From an uncultured Roseovarius sp. (GTDB lineage Bacteria > Pseudomonadota > Alphaproteobacteria > Rhodobacterales > Rhodobacteraceae): a DNA stretch of 59,024 bases. A program made the position numbers and the translations under genes. Below, piece after piece: positions 1 through 8,045 of the stretch (positions are counted from its first letter, which is position 1; every line of letters begins with the position of its first letter). The DNA lies in the NCBI RefSeq assembly GCF_913054395.1, contig NZ_CAJXIP010000003.1, positions 1-59,024 on the forward strand, given 5' to 3'. The notes beneath the pieces are model-generated. The model saw only the letters and a list, made by a program, of their open reading frames with translations, was not told the DNA's origin and did no database searches.

Positions 1-124
1 GCAGGGACTGTGCTGTCCAGCGCCTTTGCGCCGGGAGAGGCGTGGGGGTTGTTTGTTTCGCACGCGAAACAGTTTTCTGTAATTGATTGAAGTTAATAAG
101 TTTATTAGCATTTGATGCGGAATT

Positions 125-893
125 TTACGCGCCTGCCGAGAACCGCCAGGCCGCCGCCCATCCGCCCAGACTCTTGCGGTGGCGCAGCGCATAGGCCAGC
201 CGCACAAGCGGGGCCGCCGCGCCAAAACAGCGGGCAATCACCGCACGGCGCGCGGCCAACAGATGCTTGTCCTGCCAGTTGCCGCCTGTCGATTGGCCCT
301 GATGCGTGCCGGGGGCGATGGGAAAGGCATCGCCGCGCAGCCCCGCGTCCAGCATGTCACAGACAAAGATGTAATCCTCACCCACCGGATGTTTCGCACC
401 GATGCCAAAACCTGTGTCAAACGTCACCCCCGCGCGGCGTACTGCATCTGCCCGCACCATCAACTCGGGCGCACAGACACGCCCGGCGGTAAGCTTGCGC
501 AGGGCATAGCGGCCCGCCCGGCGGCCTGACGCGGGCTTGCGTCCGGTCCGCCAACCTGCGGCAAACCCCAAATCCGGCGCGCGTGCGATTTCGGCGGCCA
601 GCGCCAGCAAGCCGCCGGTGTCCAGATCCATGTCATCATCTGCAAACACCAGCAGGGGGGTGCCGCATCGCGCCAGCGCGCTGTTACGGCTGTCGGACAG
701 CCCCGCCGTGGCAAGGGGGATATAGCACAGATCGGGCCGCGTACTCTGTGGCATCGGAGAGGGGGGGCATTTGGATCAGCACCTCATAGCGCAGCCCTTG
801 CGCAGGGGGCGGCAGCCTGATGCGGTTCACGCGCGCGCCGATTGTTGCGATGGCAACGGTAACGTCAAGCGGGGGCGGGGGGGCTGTGGTCAT
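125..893 (-). pseudogene. Family-2 glycosyltransferase, frameshifted in a C7 run
   Basis: The minus strand encodes one family-2 glycosyltransferase split over two frames. The N-terminal part starts at the ATG at 893 and shows VTVAIATIGARVNRIRLP, the opening of a GT-A nucleotide-binding fold. The second part, readable from 754, has FADDDMDL (DxD-type donor/metal site), GEDYIF (acceptor-side acid) and ends at a TAA at 125. The frames change in a run of seven C (G7 on the plus strand, 761-767). Removing one base fuses both halves into a normal 255-residue protein, and nothing else is damaged. The gene points toward the left edge and, if the molecule is circular, leads into rfbA on the same strand, so it may have added a sugar to the rhamnose polymer. 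A sequencing error or phase variation in the homopolymer is possible instead of a fixed mutation. Confidence 0.75.
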
Positions 894-1071
894 ATGCGGC
901 AGGACCCAGGAAGCGATGATCCGGCAAAGGGCACCGGCGGGCGGCAAGATGTAAGGGCAAGGCGGGATTGCGACTTTTCCTTAGGTTGAGCAATAAGCAT
1001 ACTTGCACGGCATGGCGGTGCAACCTAAATGCCCGCGCTGAAACAGCTTGGGGGCAGGAGCGATCAAGATC

Positions 1072-1705
1072 ATGGAAAAATCGGTGAGTTTTCCCATATC
1101 AGTCTCTGTTTTGACGGCGGCATATAACGCGGCCGCCGTGCTTGAGCGGGCGGTGCAAAGCGTGCAGGCGCAAACGCTCGGGGATTGGGAGATGAGCATC
1201 GTCGATGACCATTCCTCCGATGGCACTGCGGCACTGGTCGAAAACCTTGCCCGACACGATCCGCGTCTGCGTGTGATCCGCCATGCGCTGCGGCAGGGGG
1301 CCGGGCTGTGCTATGTCCGGATTTTTGCGGGTGTCCGGCCGCAGCGAACGCCATGTGCGGGTGCCAAAGCGTGTCACGCGGGCGCAATTGCTGCTGGAGA
1401 ATTGTATCTGCTGCTCCTCTGCTATCTATGATCGTGCCTTGTTAGGGTCTTTTTTCATGCCATCTTTGCCGCTGCGGCAGGATTATGCGCTATGGCTCGC
1501 CCTGCTGGAGGTCCTGCTCTGTGCGGTGGGCATAGAAGCGCCATTGGTCCGCCTGCATGTGACGCGCGGATCGCTGTCGTCGAATGAGTGGCGTGCAATG
1601 CGCGCGACATGGGCGATGCATCACTGACATCTTGGAACGGGGGCGCTGCGGTTGGGGGGTATGTGTTGCCCCATACCCTGCGCCGGGTGTTGCGCGGGTT
1701 AGGGT
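1072..1705 (+). pseudogene. Decayed family-2 glycosyltransferase with internal deletion
   Basis: An ATG at 1072 opens a typical GT2 N-terminus (VSVLTAAYNAAAVLERAV, then VDDHSSDGTA). After about 75 codons the family's central part is missing, including the aspartate-rich donor site. Another frame then continues with the C-terminal half, from about 1310: VTRAQLLLENCI, SAIYDRALLG and LRQDYALWLALL are the conserved end of this glycosyltransferase group. A second frame change follows near 1620. With roughly 80-90 codons lost and at least two frame breaks, the protein cannot be functional. The right boundary is approximate. It sits divergently from the frameshifted glycosyltransferase at 125-893, so two neighbouring transferases have decayed here. 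Confidence 0.7.
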
Positions 1706-1922
1706 CTTTCAATGCCTGCGGGGCCTCAAAAGAGGCGAATGTGTTGCGCTGCGGACTCGCATGCGGGGAAAATCATCGCGCATGCGCAATCGTGTAACGG
1801 TTTCATGACATAATTTTGCCCCAATCGTGCTTAGCTTTGGTCTTAAATCAGTAATATGTTTACAGGGGCGAGTTGAAGTCATACCGTCAACTTAAGGTTG
1901 AATACTCAGGGAGGAGCGTCAC

Positions 1923-2132
1923 ATGATCGTTGGACTTATCCTTGTCGGCGGTGTCATTGGCACCCTGTCTGCCTTGACGGTTCTGATTCTGGGACATTCA
2001 ATCTGGATGGCTTTTCTGATCTATTGCGCCGTGGGCGCTCTGAGCATGCTGGCGGGGGGCGCAATCCTGGCCCTGCGCGCAGGGCAGCAAGACTGGGCCG
2101 CAGATGCCACGCCTCGCCCGCAGGGCAGCTAA
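1923..2132 (+). CDS. Small hydrophobic membrane protein, 69 aa
   Basis: A strong ribosome-binding site (gggaggag, about 1909-1917) stands 5-6 bases before the ATG. The product has two predicted membrane segments (residues 2-22 and about 28-51) and a short polar C-terminal tail rich in Q, D and P. It lies alone between the decayed glycosyltransferase and the first VPLPA-CTERM gene, with about 220 bases of AT-richer DNA upstream that could hold its promoter. I do not recognise the family. The good ribosome-binding site and clean hydrophobic pattern argue that it is expressed. A possible hairpin (acaggc/gcctgt, 2132-2149) starts at its stop codon. Confidence 0.6.
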   Translation: MIVGLILVGGVIGTLSALTVLILGHSIWMAFLIYCAVGALSMLAGGAILALRAGQQDWAADATPRPQGS

Positions 2133-2183
2133 CAGGCATTATCGCCTGTAAAATCGAATCATCCGCAAGCTGACACCAACCGC

Positions 2184-2211
2184 TAGCTATGCCAAAAATG
2201 GCAGCTATTGT
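2184..2211 (+). terminator. Possible terminator after the 69-aa gene
   Basis: The arms tagct...agcta (2184-2188 and 2203-2207) enclose an inner gcc/ggc pairing with a two-base bulge and are followed by ttgttt. The stem is imperfect, so this is tentative. The rest of the 2133-2437 interval shows no gene and must contain the promoter of the VPLPA-CTERM gene at 2438. Confidence 0.3.
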
Positions 2212-2437
2212 TTCGCTCGGCGCAACAAACTCAGCGTTTGCGTGCATTAAGGTTAACCCACCCCCCTGAAACTCTTGCTAGAGTTGCGCCCGCTTTGAAT
2301 CACTTTGACAAAAAGGGGAAATAAGGCGAGAATATGGCAATTCTGGGAGGGTTGTCCGGATGCGGCGGCGTACATGATGTCGACCCGCATTCTCTGAACG
2401 GTTTAGCCTTTCACGTAATTATAGCGAGGTACCAAGA

Positions 2438-3019
2438 ATGTTTGGACTGAAAAGAATTATGATGGTCACCGGTGCTGCGGCCTTGATGGCCGTGGGCAGT
2501 GGTTTCGCGGATGATGCCCGGGCTGCAACTGTGTCGTTCCAAAACGGCGCGGATGGGGGCGGCGATACCCGTTTCGAGGTCGAGTGTAGCGTTGCCTGTG
2601 AAGGGTGGCTGTTCGATGCTGAAACGCTCGGCGGTGATGTTGGTGGTCTGATCGATTTCCTCGACAACGCTTACGCGGATGGGACTGGGGCGACCTGGGA
2701 AGAAAACCTCTTGGCATCAATTGCAGGTGTGACTGGACTGACCTTCTCCAAAGATGAGAGTCCAGATACAAACTATGTCTCCAATGCGTTCTACCAGCTG
2801 TTCAAGATCGGGACCACGCCGAATGTGGGCGTGCTCGTGAACACGGCTGGCGTTGCCCAGGAGTATTGGTTCGAGCAACTCGCAGATGGTTCGGGGCTGA
2901 GCCATATCTCTGATTATGGCGAAGTGGCGCCGATCCCTGTCCCTGCTGCCGGTATCTTGCTGATCACGGCCCTCGGCGGGCTTGGGGTTGCAGCACGGCG
3001 CCGTCGCAAGGCCAGCTAA
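2438..3019 (+). CDS. VPLPA-CTERM sorting domain protein (exosortase substrate)
   Basis: A 193-residue secreted protein. The N-terminus is a signal peptide (basic start MFGLKRIM, hydrophobic stretch, cleavage near the ADDARA region around residue 30). The C-terminus has the tripartite sorting signal: PIPVPAAG, a hydrophobic helix (ILLITALGGLGVAA) and the basic tail RRRRKAS. This is the VPLPA form of the PEP-CTERM signal that exosortases cleave. The body has two cysteines close together (VECSVACEG) and no recognised domain. It is one of three such proteins here, with the matching exosortase at 23854-25449. It lies just upstream of the type I secretion genes but is separated from them by a strong terminator. 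The function in the matrix or envelope is inferred only from the sorting signal. Confidence 0.88.
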   Translation: MFGLKRIMMVTGAAALMAVGSGFADDARAATVSFQNGADGGGDTRFEVECSVACEGWLFDAETLGGDVGGLIDFLDNAYADGTGATWEENLLASIAGVTGLTFSKDESPDTNYVSNAFYQLFKIGTTPNVGVLVNTAGVAQEYWFEQLADGSGLSHISDYGEVAPIPVPAAGILLITALGGLGVAARRRRKAS

Positions 3020-3046
3020 AGCTGCGAAAAAGCTAAACAATTTCTG

Positions 3047-3070
3047 AAACAGCCCCGATAGGGGCTGTTT
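3047..3070 (+). terminator. Rho-independent terminator after the VPLPA-CTERM gene
   Basis: A perfect 10-bp stem (aaacagcccc / ggggctgttt) with a gata loop, followed by tgcatttt. It sits 27 bases after the stop codon. The flanking A and T runs allow it to work in both directions. Confidence 0.85.
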
Positions 3071-3243
3071 TGCATTTTGAGCCCTTCCATCGACGTTTAC
3101 GCGAAAATCAGCCCAAGATCGACGTGACGCCATAAATTCGCCACGCTCCCATGGGAAACCTGTAAACAATCATGACACAAATGCAGGATTGTAACCTGCA
3201 GAGATACGAAGCCGGCAGGCAAAACAGGCAATTGCGGGGCAGT

Positions 3244-4983
3244 ATGCGAAAGACGAAGGCTGAGGCTGAGGCCAGGAATTCCTATCTCGGGGCCCTGCGG
3301 GGGCTGCGTGGCACCTTTGTGATGGTGGGGCTGTTCAGCGCGATTATCAACCTGCTGATGCTGACCGGGCCGGTCTATATGCTGCAGGTCTATGACCGGG
3401 TGCTCTCGTCCGGGTCGGTCTCGACGCTTCTGGGGCTCTTTGGCATCGTGATCCTGCTCTACGGGTTTCTCGGCCTCTATGATTTCCTGCGCGCGCGGCT
3501 CTTGTCGCGGGCGGCCCTGCGGCTTGATGCGCAAGTCGGCGAAGAGGCCTTCCGCTTTGTCTTGCGTGCAGGCGCGATCGGGGCGAAATCCCGTATCGAT
3601 CCGAGGGCACAGCCGGTGCGCGATCTTGAACTGGTGCGCGGTTTCATGAGCAGCCCGGCCATCACCGGGCTTTTCGATCTGCCCTGGATGCCGCTCTTTC
3701 TTGGGCTGGTGTTTTTTGTCCATCCCTGGTTGGGATTCTTGACGCTGGCCGGGGCAGGGGTGGTGACGGTTGCGGCTCTGCTCAATCAATTCCTGGCGCA
3801 AAAATCCATCAGCCAGGCAATGTCGATGGAAGGCGCCGAGCGCAACCTCGCAGGGCTGGCGCGCAGCGATGCCGAGACCATCAGCGCGCTTGGCATGCGC
3901 GAACGGCTGGTCACGCGCTGGCGGGCGCAGCATGATGCGTCCCTGGCGGCGGGGCAGGTGGGCAGCGATCGCTCCGAGGGGTTTGCCTCTTTCTCGAAAT
4001 CCTTCCGGCTTTTGCTGCAATCGGCGCTTTTGACCATGGGGGCCTTTCTTACCCTGCAGCAGGAGATCACGCCGGGCATGATCATCGCCACCTCGATCAT
4101 CGCGGGGCGGGCGCTGGCGCCGGTCGATCAGGTGATTGGCCAGTGGCGTGCGATCGGCCGTGCGCGGGAAGCGCATAAACGCCTGCGTGACATTTTTGGC
4201 CAACTGCCGGCCGGCAAGCCACGGATTGACCTGCCCGCTCCCGTGGGTGAGCTTCGTGTCACGTCCCTGACCAAGCTGGCCCCGGTGGATCCCGAGATGG
4301 GCGCCGATCGCCCCCGCATCCTTGACCGGGTCAGTTTCGCTCTTTCGGCGGGGGACGGTCTGGGCGTGGTCGGCAACAGTGCTGCGGGCAAATCGACGCT
4401 GGCGCGGCTTCTGGTCGGGGCCTGGGTGCCCGAGGCCGGCGAGGTCCGGCTTGACGGCGCCACGCTTGATCAATGGACGCCAGAGTCGCTTGGGCGTCAT
4501 ATCGGCTATCTGCCGCAAACCCTTCAGATGCTGCCGGGCAGCGTTGGTCAGAACATAGCGCGCTTCGATCCCGAGGCGAAGGATGCCGATGTGATCGATG
4601 CCGCGCGTATCGCCGGTGTGCATGAGATGATCCTGAGGCTGCCCGACGGCTATGCCACCCATATGGACCAGATGACCCGCCCCTTGTCAGGCGGGCAGAT
4701 TCAGCGTTTGGGGCTGGCGCGTGCCATCTTCGGGGCCCCCCGCCTGATCGTGCTGGACGAACCCAATTCCAATCTTGACGCCGATGGCGATGATGCCCTG
4801 TCCCAGGCGATCCACACCATGCGTCAGCGCGGCAGCGTCGTGGTGGTCATGGCGCATCGGCCAAGTGCCATTGCTGCGGTCAACAAGGTCCTGTTGCTGC
4901 ATCAGGGGCGCGCGGCAAAGTTCGGCGACAAGGATGAGGTGCTGCGCGGCGCAGCCCGTCCGGTCTCGGTCGTGGCGCAGTGA
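3244..4983 (+). CDS. Type I secretion ABC transporter, PrtD/HlyB type (permease-ATPase)
   Basis: Inner-membrane exporter that fuses a six-helix ABC transmembrane domain with an ATPase and drives one-step export through HlyD and TolC-type partners. From the ATG at 3244 it has 579 residues, the usual PrtD length. The N-terminal half holds the family motif GPVYMLQVYDRVL. The C-terminal half has Walker A GNSAAGKST (about residue 377), signature LSGGQ (about 481), Walker B LIVLDEP (about 502) and the switch histidine in VVMAHRP. An upstream ATG at 3172 would add a polar 24-residue extension without a clear ribosome-binding site, so the later start is preferred. No N-terminal C39 peptidase domain is present. 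The next gene starts 11 bases after the stop. The 945-aa protein at 8046 is the likely cargo. Confidence 0.92.
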   Translation: MRKTKAEAEARNSYLGALRGLRGTFVMVGLFSAIINLLMLTGPVYMLQVYDRVLSSGSVSTLLGLFGIVILLYGFLGLYDFLRARLLSRAALRLDAQVGEEAFRFVLRAGAIGAKSRIDPRAQPVRDLELVRGFMSSPAITGLFDLPWMPLFLGLVFFVHPWLGFLTLAGAGVVTVAALLNQFLAQKSISQAMSMEGAERNLAGLARSDAETISALGMRERLVTRWRAQHDASLAAGQVGSDRSEGFASFSKSFRLLLQSALLTMGAFLTLQQEITPGMIIATSIIAGRALAPVDQVIGQWRAIGRAREAHKRLRDIFGQLPAGKPRIDLPAPVGELRVTSLTKLAPVDPEMGADRPRILDRVSFALSAGDGLGVVGNSAAGKSTLARLLVGAWVPEAGEVRLDGATLDQWTPESLGRHIGYLPQTLQMLPGSVGQNIARFDPEAKDADVIDAARIAGVHEMILRLPDGYATHMDQMTRPLSGGQIQRLGLARAIFGAPRLIVLDEPNSNLDADGDDALSQAIHTMRQRGSVVVVMAHRPSAIAAVNKVLLLHQGRAAKFGDKDEVLRGAARPVSVVAQ

Positions 4984-4994
4984 AGGGGCCCGGA

Positions 4995-6308
4995 ATGTCA
5001 GCAGAAGCCTTTTCCACCCCCGTCCTGAAAACCGACATCTCCCGGGCGGGCCGTATCGGCATGCTGGCGGGGCTGGTCCTGATGGTGGCGGTCTTTGCCT
5101 GGGCCTATCTTACGCCGATCAGCGGGGCGGTTATCGCCTCGGGCGCTGCGGTGGTGCGGGGAAAACCCAAGATCGTCCAGAGTCTCGATGGCGGCATCAT
5201 CGACGAAATCCGGGTGTCGGATGGGGATCGGGTCAATGCGGGCGACATGCTCTTGCGTCTGGATCCGACGCTGTTGCGGATCAATCTGGAAATGTATCGC
5301 AACCGCCTGGCAGAGACCCGTGCCAAGATCAGCCGCCTGCGGGCAGAGCAGCTTAACAGCAAGGCCCTGGTTTTTGACTATGACACCAGGTTCCTGGAGG
5401 ATCTGCCGCTGGGAATTATCAATGTCGGACAACGGGAGATATTCGAGGCCCGTCTCGAGGTGATGAAAGGGCGCAAGGAGCAACTGCGCGAAAAGATCGA
5501 GCAGTTCTACAACCAGATTTCGGGCGTGGAGGGCCTTATCCAGGCCAAGCGCGATCAGCTGGCCTTTGTGGAACAGGAACTGGTCGATGTCAGCGCGCTG
5601 CACGCGGAAGGGCTGGCCCGTGAGGGTCAGGTGCTCGAATTGCAGCGGTCCCGATCCGGGCTTCTGGGCGAGATTTCCGAGCATCAGTCCGAAATGGCGC
5701 GAATCCGCAATTCAGTTCGCGACACCGAGCTCGAAATTCTCCAGTCCGACCGCCAGTTCAAGGAACAGGTCGTCACCGATCTGGGAGAGGCGGTCACGCA
5801 GGGCGAAGAGCTGCTGTTGCAGATCGTGACGGCCCGCAAACAGCTGGAACGGATCGACATCCTGTCGCCGGTGGATGGCATCGTGCATGAAATGCAGGTT
5901 TTCAACGCAGGCGGCGTGGTGCCGCCGGGCGAAACGATCCTGCAGGTCATCCCGGTCTCGGAAGGGGTGGATTTCGAAGTCAGGGTCGCCCCCGATGCGA
6001 TTGACCAGGTGATCCAGGGACAGCGCGCAAAGGTGGTCTTTTCCGCCTTCAGCACGCGCACCGCGCCCGAAATCTTCGGCAGGGTCTCGGGGATATCCCC
6101 CAGCAGTGTCACCGATCCGTCGACGGGGCAGAGTTTCTACCGGGTGACTCTGGCAATCCCGCCCGAACAGCTGGCGCTTCTTGAAGGGCATGAGATATTG
6201 CCGGGGATGCCGATCGAGGCCTTTTTGCAAACCGGCGAGCGGACGGTCCTGAGCTATCTTGTCAGGCCGCTGACCGATCAGTTGCGTCGCGCTTTCCGCG
6301 ACGATTAG
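4995..6308 (+). CDS. HlyD-family type I secretion adaptor
   Basis: Periplasmic membrane-fusion protein that links the ABC exporter to the outer-membrane channel. It is 437 residues long, with a short cytoplasmic N-terminus, one membrane helix (about residues 17-38), a biotinyl-lipoyl half (GKPKIVQSLDGGIIDEI), a long alpha-helical coiled-coil hairpin (about 100-270) rich in E, Q and R, the second lipoyl half (ILSPVDGIVHEMQV) and a beta-barrel C-terminus ending EAFLQTGERTVLSYLVRPL. That ending is diagnostic for type I HlyD/PrtE proteins. A GTG at 4980 would overlap the preceding stop, but the ATG at 4995 gives the normal N-terminus. It is in one operon with the ABC transporter. Confidence 0.92.
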   Translation: MSAEAFSTPVLKTDISRAGRIGMLAGLVLMVAVFAWAYLTPISGAVIASGAAVVRGKPKIVQSLDGGIIDEIRVSDGDRVNAGDMLLRLDPTLLRINLEMYRNRLAETRAKISRLRAEQLNSKALVFDYDTRFLEDLPLGIINVGQREIFEARLEVMKGRKEQLREKIEQFYNQISGVEGLIQAKRDQLAFVEQELVDVSALHAEGLAREGQVLELQRSRSGLLGEISEHQSEMARIRNSVRDTELEILQSDRQFKEQVVTDLGEAVTQGEELLLQIVTARKQLERIDILSPVDGIVHEMQVFNAGGVVPPGETILQVIPVSEGVDFEVRVAPDAIDQVIQGQRAKVVFSAFSTRTAPEIFGRVSGISPSSVTDPSTGQSFYRVTLAIPPEQLALLEGHEILPGMPIEAFLQTGERTVLSYLVRPLTDQLRRAFRDD

Positions 6309-6466
6309 GGCGGGGGCGTGTGATGCAGTGATGGCACAGCGGGCCATCATTATGAAGGATGTCTTGTTTTAAAACGATTTTCAGGCGATGCTGTGGCAGA
6401 GCAGCCGCATGACGACAACCGGATATCAAAAACCGGGCGCATGGGGCGATGAGGCAGGATGTTTTT

Positions 6467-7861
6467 ATGATCGGAAAGAGCTGGTGCCACGCGCCACGCG
6501 CATTCGTTGTTCTGGCTGGGCTGTCGGCTCTGGCGGGCTGTTCGGATGATCCGTACAAGCCCCCGGTCTTTTCCTTTCTGTCGTCCTACAAGGCCAGCGC
6601 GGACAGCGCGCCGGTTCTGCTGAGCAACACCGACTGGTGGAAGACATTCAACGATCCCACCCTGAACGCTCTGGTCGAGATCGGGCTTGCCGACAATCTC
6701 AATCTGGAACTGGCCAAGGAACGGGTGATCGAGGCGCAGGCGATCCAGCGCAGCGTGCCGCAATCGGCGTTCCTGTCACCCCGGGCCGGCGTGCGACGTG
6801 AGCGCACGGACAGCGGCAGAAATCAGACCCGCGCCGAGGCCGGGCTCGGGTTCGACTGGATCCTGGACATCTATGGCGGCCGCCGGGCGCAGATCGACGC
6901 TGCCGGGGGGCGCATCGAGGTGGCCGATGCAGAGGTGGATGCGGCCCAATTGCTATTGCTGCTCAATATAGCCAATGCCTATATCGACCTGCGCTATCAG
7001 CAGACAGCCCTTCAACTGCGGCACTCGGAATTGCGATCACGCCGCCAGACGCTGGATCTGATCGAGCGCCTGCAACAAGGCAATGCCGCCACCCAGGTCG
7101 ATGTGGTCAAGGCGCGCGCGCTTGTATCCGAGACCCGCGCGGATATCCCCGAAATCAAGGCTGCGATCGACACGGCCAAGAACGAACTCGCAGTGCTTCT
7201 GGGCAAGGTGCCCGGCACATTGCAGATTGATCTTGACGGCTCCGCGCGCCAGCCGCGCGTGTCGCTTTCGCCCGAGGTGGGCATACCGGCCGATCTTTTG
7301 CGCAACCGCCCTGATATCCGGGTGGCCGAGCGCAGCTATTACGCCGCCTTCCGCGATGTCGCGGGCGCGCGCGCCGACCTCTATCCACAGCTTTCCCTGA
7401 GCGGGACGATTACGCGCACCTCGCTTTCAGGATCCCGTGGCACCGAGTATTTCTTCGGGCCTTCGCTGCAGTTTCCGATCCTGCCCAACAGTGCCCGCCG
7501 CGCCACGGTCGAACAGCGCCAGTCGCTGGTCCGCCAGGGCCATACCCAATGGAAGCTGACGGTGCTCGAGGCGATCCGGGATGTCGAAAGTTCTCTGGTC
7601 GATTACTCTGCGAGCCTCTCGGCACAGCGCGCCGCCGAAGAAACCGTGCGGCTCTATAAAGAGGTCGTGACGCTGACCCGTCAGATCGTCACCGGCGACG
7701 GCGCCACAATCCGCGACCTCATCGAGGCCGAACAGAACGTCGCCACCGCCAACACCACCCTTGCCGCCACCCTCAACCGCGTCGGCCGCAGCTTTGTGGC
7801 CCTGAACGTGAACCTCGGGTCGGGTCATGCGGTTGGAAGGGATCGCACAGCCTCGGAGTGA
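6467..7861 (+). CDS. TolC/NodT-like outer-membrane efflux lipoprotein
   Basis: Outer-membrane factor, probably the exit duct of the type I system encoded just upstream. The 464-residue product begins with a lipoprotein signal (basic MIGKSW start, hydrophobic core, lipobox LAGC) and contains two repeats of the outer-membrane efflux domain with long helices: DWWKTFNDPTLNALVEIGL is the NodT-type opening and LLRNRPDIRVAERSYYAAF marks the second repeat. The NodT subgroup more often serves RND or HlyD-type drug efflux pumps, so use by a protein exporter is inferred from position (159 bases after hlyD, same strand). An alternative ATG lies six codons upstream at 6449. The downstream 175 bases separate it from the putative cargo gene, which probably has its own promoter. 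Confidence 0.88.
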   Translation: MIGKSWCHAPRAFVVLAGLSALAGCSDDPYKPPVFSFLSSYKASADSAPVLLSNTDWWKTFNDPTLNALVEIGLADNLNLELAKERVIEAQAIQRSVPQSAFLSPRAGVRRERTDSGRNQTRAEAGLGFDWILDIYGGRRAQIDAAGGRIEVADAEVDAAQLLLLLNIANAYIDLRYQQTALQLRHSELRSRRQTLDLIERLQQGNAATQVDVVKARALVSETRADIPEIKAAIDTAKNELAVLLGKVPGTLQIDLDGSARQPRVSLSPEVGIPADLLRNRPDIRVAERSYYAAFRDVAGARADLYPQLSLSGTITRTSLSGSRGTEYFFGPSLQFPILPNSARRATVEQRQSLVRQGHTQWKLTVLEAIRDVESSLVDYSASLSAQRAAEETVRLYKEVVTLTRQIVTGDGATIRDLIEAEQNVATANTTLAATLNRVGRSFVALNVNLGSGHAVGRDRTASE

Positions 7862-8045
7862 GCGGGGGCTACACAGAGATGTGATTTTTGGACCGCTTGG
7901 GAGCGTAGCTTTTCCACGAGTCAGCCACAATCCGCCATGCTTTGGTCTTAGCTAGGCCATTTCTTGCTGCTTTTTATACGTGGAGAAAAAGTACTCCAAT
8001 AGCGTCGAAACCTGATTTATCGGCGCTGAAAAAAAGGTGGGACTC

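Noticed and set aside
3097..4662. A 521-codon minus-strand reading frame opposite the ABC exporter
   Set aside because: Composition is rich in R, H, Q and P with no domain, and it lies exactly antisense to a clear ABC transporter. It is a high-GC shadow.
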